Source of the DNA: a virus | Virus record (IMG/VR): IMGVR_UViG_3300048837_001089 | Location: 1 to 64,000 of that record | Reading direction: 5' to 3' (one strand) | DNA length: 64,000 nt | Program-made: the position numbers and the translations under genes | Part shown: positions 59,124 to 64,000 of the stretch, in pieces | Layout: each line of letters opens with the position of its first letter | How positions within the stretch are numbered: the stretch's first letter is position 1 | Notes under the pieces: model-generated | What the model was told of the DNA's origin: nothing | What the model saw: the letters and a program-made list of their open reading frames with translations, nothing else | The model's database searches: none

Positions 59124-59524
59124 CACGCGGCGCCTCGCGTTTTTGCGACACGCAGATCGCGGGCCTTTGTGAAGTCGATAAGCTCGCCGCCCGTCTTTTT
59201 GGCGTTGTCATTGGCCGCTGCGCCGTTGTCACCGGCGGCGGACTCCCCGTCGAAGGGCTCAAGCTCGGAAGGGTCAATGGGGGCCAGCGTCGCCCCGAAG
59301 AACGGCATGATTGCGCCGCTGCCGGCAAGCTGCACGTGGTACTGCAGGCCCATCACGTCGGACCCGACGACGATGCCGAAGACGTTGGTGTTGAGCTTGA
59401 ACTCCACCCAATCGCCGTAGTCGTAATATCTGTCCGGGTCGTATGCCGTCGTGCCGACCTCGGCACGGCTGTTTCCGTGGTTGCCGTGGCCTGGCCTGCT
59501 GCCGGATTTGTCGTGGTTGCTCAT
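59123..59524 (-). CDS. Hypothetical protein
   Basis: 133 residues, His/Gly-rich N-terminus, a small beta barrel-like centre (DWVEFKLNTNVFGIVVGSDV) and an ANDN linker. Function unknown. ATGA overlap with the upstream gene. Confidence 0.6.
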   Translation of the reverse strand: MSNHDKSGSRPGHGNHGNSRAEVGTTAYDPDRYYDYGDWVEFKLNTNVFGIVVGSDVMGLQYHVQLAGSGAIMPFFGATLAPIDPSELEPFDGESAAGDNGAAANDNAKKTGGELIDFTKARDLRVAKTRGAA

Positions 59525-59751
59525 GCTGCCTCCAAAAGCGAAACTGCCGGGAGTGTAACGTCGACGTAGTTGAATGTCGTGGAGCAGAAGCCGCCTTCGG
59601 ATGAGCGGTTCCAGACGCGCTTCGTCATGGTGCCCGGCCTACTGCGTCTTGGCCTTTCAAAGTAGGCCCTCGGTGCTCCGGGTGTTGATAGGTAGTAATC
59701 GGGCAAATAAGCCCCGGACGGCGCTGACGGCCGCCATGTTGCACGTGCCAT
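59521..59751 (-). CDS. Small basic hypothetical protein
   Basis: 76 residues, Arg/Pro-rich. It starts a new unit: a conserved 38-bp element lies at 59817-59854 upstream. Function unknown. Confidence 0.5.
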   Translation of the reverse strand: MARATWRPSAPSGAYLPDYYLSTPGAPRAYFERPRRSRPGTMTKRVWNRSSEGGFCSTTFNYVDVTLPAVSLLEAA

Positions 59752-59816
59752 TTGTCGTGCCTTGAACTAGTGTTCGGGGGTGGGGTTTAGCCGGCCTTGT
59801 CGGCGGGTCTTATTTT

Positions 59817-59854
59817 TGATTACGGGTAATTTGATTCAGATATGCAAGCGGTTT
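59817..59854 (-). promoter_or_regulatory. Copy 2 of the 38-bp upstream element
   Basis: TGATTACGGGTAATTTGATT (59817-59836) and GCAAGCGGTTT (59844-59854), 34 of 38 bases identical to 14932-14969. Lies in a 144-bp non-coding gap, upstream of 59521-59751. Confidence 0.6.
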
Positions 59855-59895
59855 TTTTGGTGTTGGGGTTGTTTGGCTGGCTGCTGCCCACCGGG

Positions 59896-60249
59896 CTAGC
59901 ACCAGGGCTCCCGGCGGCCCGTCCACGTGCGGGCAAGGCCGGCGGCTACTAGCTGGTCGCCTACGTCACGGCCGTCGACCGTGATAAACGCGAGCGTCCT
60001 GCGGTACTTGTCGAGCTTGTGGCGCGTGATGACCACCTTCCCGCTTGCCAGAATGGCGGCAAGACGCGCCTTGGCGCGCTGTGCCAGCCGGGTTTCGTAA
60101 TCGCACCGGCCGTTTATTTCCGGCGCGTCGATATTGGCGATGCGCACGCTTTCGGCGCCGATGCGGATGCTGTCGCCGTCCCACACCTTGACCTGCGTCG
60201 GGGTGCAAAGGTTGGCGCAAATCAGGGCTGTGATGATGGTGTGGGTCAT
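59896..60249 (-). CDS. Staphylococcal nuclease-like (SNase) protein
   Basis: 117 residues. VKVWDGDSIRIG, then IANIDAPEINGRC and QRAKARLAAILASGKVVITR, DKYRRTLAFITVDGRDVGDQ give the SNase OB-fold with Asp/Arg/Glu-type active residues. The first 18 residues (MTHTIITALICANLCTPT) look like a short signal peptide, so it may act outside the cytoplasm. Ca-dependent nuclease in known members. Confidence 0.85.
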   Translation of the reverse strand: MTHTIITALICANLCTPTQVKVWDGDSIRIGAESVRIANIDAPEINGRCDYETRLAQRAKARLAAILASGKVVITRHKLDKYRRTLAFITVDGRDVGDQLVAAGLARTWTGRREPWC

Positions 60250-60253
60250 GAGG

Positions 60254-60814
60254 TTAGGCCGGGACGACTATGTGCGCGCAGCCGCGAAACAGGTGCGAAT
60301 CCATTGGCGGCTTTTCGGACACAATAATCAGTTTGCCATCGGCCCAAGCGCGTACACGCTCGGCAGTGGCCGCGAATACCCCGCCTTCGCTCAGCCAGGT
60401 TGACCTGATGGGACCGGCGTCGTCGACTATCGCAAATTTGAAACAGGAGGCCCGCACCATCCCCAACCCTGGACGGTGTGACGAGTACGGCTGCCCTTTG
60501 CCCAGGAATCTCGTCGTGTCCACACAATCATTGAGCCCATCCCATCGGATGCTGATGTAGGGCGAGTTCGCAGTCTCGATTATGCGCTCCAGCCTGGATT
60601 TCGTCGCCCACACTGAGTTGCCATCGCGCGCTTGCACCTCTACCCATATCGGGCGTCCGCCCGGTGCAAACACAGCGTCACATGCACGCCGTATAGCCGT
60701 TTCCTGCGCGGGGATATTTGCTCCCTGCTCCGCCGCCACGGCCGTACCCGAAACGGCCGGCAAGGCCGCCATGGGCGCGAGGCCAAGTGCTGTTAGTAGT
60801 GCTCTCCGGTTCAT
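60254..60814 (-). CDS. Exported hypothetical protein
   Basis: 186 residues from ATG 60814. A signal peptide with an RR pair (MNRRALLTALGLAPMAALPA) and an AVA-AEQ cleavage site suggests Tat or Sec export. The mature part has Trp/Cys (WVEVQARDGNSVW, CAHIVV) and no recognised domain. It precedes the SNase gene with a 4-base gap, so the two may act together outside the cytoplasm. GGAGAACC is the RBS. Confidence 0.65.
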   Translation of the reverse strand: MNRRALLTALGLAPMAALPAVSGTAVAAEQGANIPAQETAIRRACDAVFAPGGRPIWVEVQARDGNSVWATKSRLERIIETANSPYISIRWDGLNDCVDTTRFLGKGQPYSSHRPGLGMVRASCFKFAIVDDAGPIRSTWLSEGGVFAATAERVRAWADGKLIIVSEKPPMDSHLFRGCAHIVVPA

Positions 60815-60839
60815 TGTCTGGTTCTCCTTTTCTGTGAGG

Positions 60840-61003
60840 TTGCCCGCCGCGCTTCCCGCATGGGTTGCGAGGTAGGGATGGCAGCGGGCAATGAGGATGC
60901 AGACCGGCGCTGGGTGGATGGGAAGCGGAGCAATCATGGCCGGTCTGCAAGCTGTCGGGGCGGCGCGTACCCACTGGGTTTCGTTGCCCGATTGGCCGCC
61001 CCG
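60840..61003 (-). repeat. Stem-loop cluster A: 3 units of the phage hairpin family
   Basis: Three hairpins at 60840-60891, 60901-60946 and 60956-61003, spaced 9 bp apart. Arms: TTGCCCGCCGC/GCAGCGGGCAA, AGACCGGC/GCCGGTCT, CGGGGCGGC/GCCGCCCCG. Interiors all read N10, then TGGGTTGCG, TGGGAAGCG or TGGGTTTCG, then N9, then TG. They fill the gap between the 212-aa gene and the exported protein gene; no other function visible. Confidence 0.9.
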
Positions 61004-61009
61004 TGCCGG

Positions 61010-61648
61010 TCACACCGGCAATTCGTCTACGTCGGCGCGCAGCTTCGCGGCCTGCGCAAGCGTCACGACCTTTGACACAATCTGTTCGGCGCGCGTGCCC
61101 TTTGCGCGAATCAACCTCAGCCACGACATCTCGCGGTACTCGCTGCCGATCCGGCCAGCCTTCTCCGCGCATATTGCGTCAAGCTGCTCCATCGTCGCGT
61201 CGCCCAGCCGGACAGTCCTGCCGTTGCCCAAGCCGTACCGAATATCGAATAGCGTCTCCTGGCTGGCGCGGCTGCCGCTTGCGTAGCTGGCACGTACCGT
61301 GGCCGTAAAGCCGGCCCCTATTTTCTGTTTGGCTTTTTCGGAAAGTTTTGCCGCGAGGCCGACCTTGGCTGCTCCGTCCGACTCCGCTGCGGCGAGGATG
61401 CGCTTGTTGTCACTCAGTCGGACGTGGGCAATCATGCTTTTTGCCTGTTCGAGCAACATGTAGTCGCGGAGAGATTCGCGGGCCAGCGCTTCGCGGTAGA
61501 GTGCCGTTGCCGCCTTGGCTTCATCGCCATTGCATGCGTCGAGTATACGGCGTGCTGTCGATGCGGGCGTCTCGTCATGCGCGCCCGTAACGCGCTGGCG
61601 ACGCGGCTTGAAGGCTTTGGTTGTTCTGGTTTCTGGTGAGATGAACAT
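61010..61648 (-). CDS. Hypothetical early protein
   Basis: 212 residues from ATG 61648 (the longer frame to 61723 would start inside hairpin cluster B). Basic N-terminus (TRTTKAFKPRRQRV), then helices (SLRDYMLLEQAKSMIAHVRL). No domain recognised. It is flanked by clusters A and B, so it could be the protein that binds them, but nothing in the sequence shows that. Confidence 0.65.
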   Translation of the reverse strand: MFISPETRTTKAFKPRRQRVTGAHDETPASTARRILDACNGDEAKAATALYREALARESLRDYMLLEQAKSMIAHVRLSDNKRILAAAESDGAAKVGLAAKLSEKAKQKIGAGFTATVRASYASGSRASQETLFDIRYGLGNGRTVRLGDATMEQLDAICAEKAGRIGSEYREMSWLRLIRAKGTRAEQIVSKVVTLAQAAKLRADVDELPV

Positions 61649-61676
61649 TTCAGTGCTCCGTTGGGTTTTGGGGTAA

Positions 61677-61969
61677 GCGACGCGGCGCCCGTAGATTGGG
61701 GTTCGCCCGCCGTATGGCCGCATCGCTATGGGTTGCCTGACCGGGCGATCGAGTACCGGGCTGCGTCACCAGTTTGGCCCGGTCAGGCGTTGGTTAAGAG
61801 GGCGGCGGCTTCATCATGAGTTTCGCAAGCAGCATGGCCGCCCTCTATTGGTTACCCCGCCGCCGCGCGTCCTCGGCCGGACTGCGGTCCTCCTCTGGCA
61901 GCGACGGGAATTGGTGTGGCGGGGCGGCGGATTCATGATGGGTTTCGCCAAAGTGGTGGCCGCCCCGCC
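61677..61969 (-). repeat. Stem-loop cluster B: 5 units of the phage hairpin family
   Basis: Units at 61677-61726, 61735-61788, 61797-61846, 61856-61908 and 61918-61969, 8-9 bp apart. Arms differ in each (for example AGAGGGCGGC/GCCGCCCTCT and GCCTGACCGGGC/GCCCGGTCAGGC) but always pair; G-U pairs on the - strand rescue mismatches in units 1 and 4. Cores TGGGGTTCG, CGGGCTGCG, TGAGTTTCG, CGGACTGCG and TGGGTTTCG. They fill the gap between two early genes. Confidence 0.92.
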
Positions 61970-61974
61970 TTCGG

Positions 61975-63213
61975 CTACGCCATAGAGCGTCGCCATTCCG
62001 AAAACAGGTCTGCGACCATGCACTTGCCGAGATATCGCAGGGCGCGGTTGGTGGCGTGCTTCTTGTACGATTCCTTGTGCTCGCCCTTGGCGTTAATCGC
62101 AGTCGTGACAGGCAGGCCCAGCTTGTCCGATTCCAGCCTTACGCGCTTCGCGAAAATGCGCTGCTGCGGCGTCAGGTCAGGATTGGCGTCAACGTCCTCG
62201 CCAAAGGCGGGCCGCCACTTGCCCATGCCGAGAATCATCGGCCCGGTCGCGTTCCACAGGACGCTTCGCCGCTTGCGGTTGTAGCCCTCGGTGACCCACG
62301 TGTCCTCCGTGGCTCCCGCACCTGGGTTGCCCTGCCTGTGGCCGTCGATAACCGCCACCCCAAGCCGCTTCCACAAGGCGGACACGGACTTGAAGTCGCC
62401 GACTACAAAAACCTCGCCGGCCTTGCCGAATTCATTATCAGTGCGGTTGACGCTGGTGGCTTCCGCGATGATGGTAGCGAGTGACACGTCGCCCAGGCCC
62501 TTCGTCTTTTTGCAGAAGTCGATGATGGGAAGTTTTCGAAGCTCGCGGATCATAACCTTCGCTCGGTGCTGGATTTCCGCCTCAAGCGGCTCCTGCGCCC
62601 GCAGGTACGGTGCGATGGCCTCGTTGAGTTCTGACGCCGGGTCCGCCAAGGCCTTCTTGTATTCGGCGTCTACAAACTTTTCGGCGGCTTTTGCTTCGGG
62701 CGAATCGCGGTCGCCGAACCTCTCGATGCCCAGAAAGCCGCGCACAATCGCCTTACACTGGTTTGTCAGCTTTGTGTTCGCAACGATGGCGCGCTGCCGT
62801 AGACGATGCGCGTGCCGGATGGCGAGGATTGCCGGCAGGTGCGCCGGGTTGGTGCGGAAGACGGGGGCGTCCTCACCTTGGGTTTCGCAGATGTTATGGC
62901 CGCCGTCTTCCGTTGGGGAACCAGCGTGCGGCGGTTCGGCAGTGGGTTTCGCCCGCTTGATGGCCGCATCGCTGGTTTGGGTGTTGCCGACCGCGTCTGG
63001 ATAATGGGTATCGACCGGTGACTGGCAGTCGGCAATAAGTGGGCTGGTGGCGTAGTCCGGGTGGGTTTCGTCGCGCCCTTGGCCGCCAGCTTTGGTGTTG
63101 CCCTTGGCGGCTGCCCCGGAGGCGCCGTCGCGGGCTTTTCGTATGCGCACTCTCGGCGCTGAATCTGTCATCGCCGCGAGTGCGGCGGGGTTCATGGGTA
63201 CGTCGTCAAACAT
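61975..63213 (-). CDS. IS110 transposase C-terminal-like early protein with a hairpin-coding linker
   Basis: 412 residues from ATG 63213 (AGGAGAC upstream). Residues 1-40 are basic; 41-120 are a low-complexity linker coded by hairpin cluster C. From 140 helices (AHRLRQRAIVANTKLTNQCK), then FCKKTKGLGDVSLATIIAEA, LWKRLGVAVIDGHRQGNP and GYNRKRRSVLWNATGPMI follow the order of the IS110 (Transposase_20) C-terminal domain. The catalytic Ser region is not preserved (RQGNPG) and no DEDD N-terminal domain is present, so it is probably a repurposed nucleic-acid-binding protein, not an active transposase. Confidence 0.62.
   Translation of the reverse strand: MFDDVPMNPAALAAMTDSAPRVRIRKARDGASGAAAKGNTKAGGQGRDETHPDYATSPLIADCQSPVDTHYPDAVGNTQTSDAAIKRAKPTAEPPHAGSPTEDGGHNICETQGEDAPVFRTNPAHLPAILAIRHAHRLRQRAIVANTKLTNQCKAIVRGFLGIERFGDRDSPEAKAAEKFVDAEYKKALADPASELNEAIAPYLRAQEPLEAEIQHRAKVMIRELRKLPIIDFCKKTKGLGDVSLATIIAEATSVNRTDNEFGKAGEVFVVGDFKSVSALWKRLGVAVIDGHRQGNPGAGATEDTWVTEGYNRKRRSVLWNATGPMILGMGKWRPAFGEDVDANPDLTPQQRIFAKRVRLESDKLGLPVTTAINAKGEHKESYKKHATNRALRYLGKCMVADLFSEWRRSMA
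62857..63090 (-). repeat. Stem-loop cluster C: 4 units inside the coding sequence
   Basis: Units at 62857-62910, 62921-62975, 62984-63035 and 63043-63090. Arms GAAGACGGGGGC/GCCGCCGTCTTC, CCAGCGTGCGGC/GCCGCATCGCTGG, TTGCCGACCGC/GCAGTCGGCAA, GCTGGTGGC/GCCGCCAGC. Cores TGGGTTTCG, TGGGTTTCG, TGGGTATCG, TGGGTTTCG. The gene stays open throughout; the encoded linker lacks order. Confidence 0.9.
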
Positions 63214-63235
63214 GCGGTGTCTCCTGTTGTGGTGG

Positions 63236-63420
63236 CGCAAGCGGCGCCCCTAGAATGGTTTTCGACGGTACGGTGGCCGCTTGCGTTTAGGGAGCCCGGT
63301 CGGCGGTGGACCAATGGATTGCGCTTGTTTTGTGGCCGGCCGGGCTGTTGGTGGATTTGGGCGGGTTGGGGGTGATGGCGCGCATTTCATGGGTCACGCG
63401 GCGGCGCTGGCCATCACCCC
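63236..63420 (-). repeat. Stem-loop cluster D: 3 units in the early leader
   Basis: Units at 63236-63285, 63294-63345 and 63369-63420, in the leader between the early promoter and the first gene. Arms CGCAAGCGGC/GCCGCTTGCG, GCCCGGTCGGC/GCCGGCCGGGC, GGGGTGATGGC/GCCATCACCCC. Cores TGGTTTTCG, TGGATTGCG, TGGGTCACG. A possible 18-codon leader frame (63464-63520, - strand) lies before them; otherwise the 434-bp stretch 63214-63647 holds only regulatory DNA. Confidence 0.9.
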
Positions 63421-63581
63421 GAACGCGCCACCGGCGTCTCAGCCGGCAGCGTCCTCTGTGCGTCTACGGCGGGTTCGGCAGGACTTCGAGGATTCTTCTC
63501 TTGCCGCTCATCTCGTTCATGACCTTCGATCCCCTGTGTTTCGGCGCGTCTTGGGAGGCGACCGCCGGGTGGTTGATTGGG

Positions 63582-63610
63582 GTTATATGCCTAACGCAGA
63601 TTATTGTCAA
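63582..63610 (-). promoter_or_regulatory. Early (PR-type) promoter
   Basis: On the - strand TTGACA (63610-63605), 17-bp spacer, TATAAC (63587-63582): near consensus. The first operator (63588-63598) lies in the spacer, so repressor binding would block RNA polymerase. It drives the - strand early genes. Confidence 0.85.
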
Positions 63611-63643
63611 CTGCCTAACGCAGATTTATATGTGCGATACGCA
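63588..63643. promoter_or_regulatory. Three repressor operators
   Basis: TGCCTAACGCA at 63588-63598 and 63612-63622, and TGCGATACGCA at 63633-63643: near-palindromes with centres 24 and 21 bp apart (about two helical turns). TGCCTAACGCAGATT is a direct repeat in the first two. The arrangement matches a three-operator lambda-type switch with the repressor gene alongside. Confidence 0.8.
63604..63631 (+). promoter_or_regulatory. Repressor (PRM-type) promoter
   Basis: TTGTCA (63604-63609), 16-bp spacer, TTATAT (63626-63631) on the + strand. The predicted start of transcription is within a few bases of the repressor ATG, so the mRNA may be leaderless. Overlaps operator 2. Confidence 0.55.
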
Positions 63644-63647
63644 GACC

Positions 63648-64000
63648 ATGATTAGGAACAACGAAGAAATAGGCGTCAGGCTGCGAGAAGCGCGCGAGGC
63701 TGCGGGGTTTAAGACCGCAAAGGATGCAGCGCAGTCTATGGGTGTCCCCTACGGAACCTACTCACTGCACGAAACTGGCGCGCGAGGCATCGCCCGCGCG
63801 GTTGAGCTGTACGCACGGCGTTTACACGTTTCTGTAGATTGGCTGCTGAGGGGAATCGGCCCTGGCCCCCGGAACAAGAAAGCCGCTGCGGTTGGCATAC
63901 CGTTGCTTTCTTGGGTTAGTGCTGGGGCTATGAGCCGGGATGATGTTGGTGACGAAGCCCTCGGCGTGCTGGATATAGGGCACCTGCCTGACGGCGACTG
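63648..64000 (+). CDS. CI/LexA-type repressor (5' part; cut by window end)
   Basis: At least 117 residues from ATG 63648 (an in-frame ATG at 63630 is possible). VRLREAREAAGFKTAKDAAQ, SMGVPYGTYSLHETGARGI is an XRE-type HTH; VGIPLLSWVSAGAMSRDD is the start of an S24 peptidase domain with the Ala-Gly-type cleavage site. It would bind the three operators and be inactivated by self-cleavage after DNA damage. Confidence 0.9.
   Translation, partial: MIRNNEEIGVRLREAREAAGFKTAKDAAQSMGVPYGTYSLHETGARGIARAVELYARRLHVSVDWLLRGIGPGPRNKKAAAVGIPLLSWVSAGAMSRDDVGDEALGVLDIGHLPDGD

Noticed and set aside
60840-63420. CRISPR array
   Set aside because: Repeats are not identical, the spaced units are stem-loops with unique arms, and no cas genes are nearby.
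63281-63655. 124-codon + strand frame before the repressor
   Set aside because: It runs across hairpin cluster D and the early promoter and operators and has no protein-like features.

Overview
This window reads as almost all of a temperate, contractile-tailed bacteriophage (myophage) or prophage of an alphaproteobacterium, most likely a member of the Rhizobiales. The DNA is GC-rich and tightly packed, with ATGA, GTGA and TGATG start/stop overlaps throughout. The Rhizobiales host is an inference from protein style, for example the N-terminal SNIGHNGGP motif and the very frequent ANDN motif; no host marker gene is present. The architecture is a lambda-like regulatory and head plan combined with a P2-like tail.

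Layout. (1) 1-6725, + strand: about 16 small, coupled genes of a leftward-type early operon (an HNH nuclease, a probable Acb2/Tad1 anti-CBASS/anti-Thoeris sponge, and many unknowns) running into a tyrosine integrase. (2) 6726-7547: an AT-rich, inverted-repeat-bearing candidate attP zone, two small genes and the terminator of the late operon. (3) 7548-14846, - strand: accessory genes (dNMP kinase, DUF2493, DUF1937, two metallophosphoesterases) and an unusual membrane module of a lipoprotein serine protease, an ExbB/MotA-like channel and an ExbD/MotB-like partner. (4) 15101-16643: lysis cassette (Rz/Rz1, SAR-type lysozyme, holin-like protein). (5) 16664-32386: P2-type tail (D, X, U, tape measure, E/E' frameshift, tube, sheath, fibres, I, J, W, PAAR, V). 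(6) 32396-40866: head (connector proteins, DUF2190 protein, protease-capsid fusion, portal, gpW, GpA-type terminase, small terminase, gpZ-like protein). (7) 40912-45600: microgenes, a tRNA-Thr, a structured non-coding region (cos/ncRNA candidate), a candidate late regulator, a VRR-NUC nuclease, a ParB-like protein and a nine-copy iteron array that may be the replication origin. (8) 45606-63213: replication and recombination (primase-helicase, intein-split SF2 helicase, sigma-like factor, Cas4/RecB-like nuclease, sliding clamp, DUF669 SSB-like protein, Sak4-like ATPase, SNase). (9) 63214-64000: divergent promoters with three operators and a CI/LexA-like repressor cut by the window end.

How it works together. 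The repressor would close a near-consensus - strand promoter (TTGACA, 17-bp spacer, TATAAC) through operators TGCCTAACGCA and TGCGATACGCA. When that promoter opens, the early operon is transcribed towards lower coordinates: replication proteins, then a regulator near 42 kb, then head, tail and lysis. Because int sits beside the end of the late operon rather than at the far end of the repressor-side operon, the gene order is that of the circular phage genome (attP form), not of a simple integrated prophage, unless two elements abut here.

The most unusual feature is a family of 15 stem-loops in four tandem clusters within the first 2.7 kb of the early transcript (60840-63420). Each has its own base-paired arms but the same interior grammar: about 10 variable bases, TGGGTTTCG or a close variant, exactly 9 variable bases, then TG. 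Four of them lie inside the coding sequence of a protein whose C-terminal half resembles the C-terminal domain of IS110 transposases. I know of no described element with this grammar.
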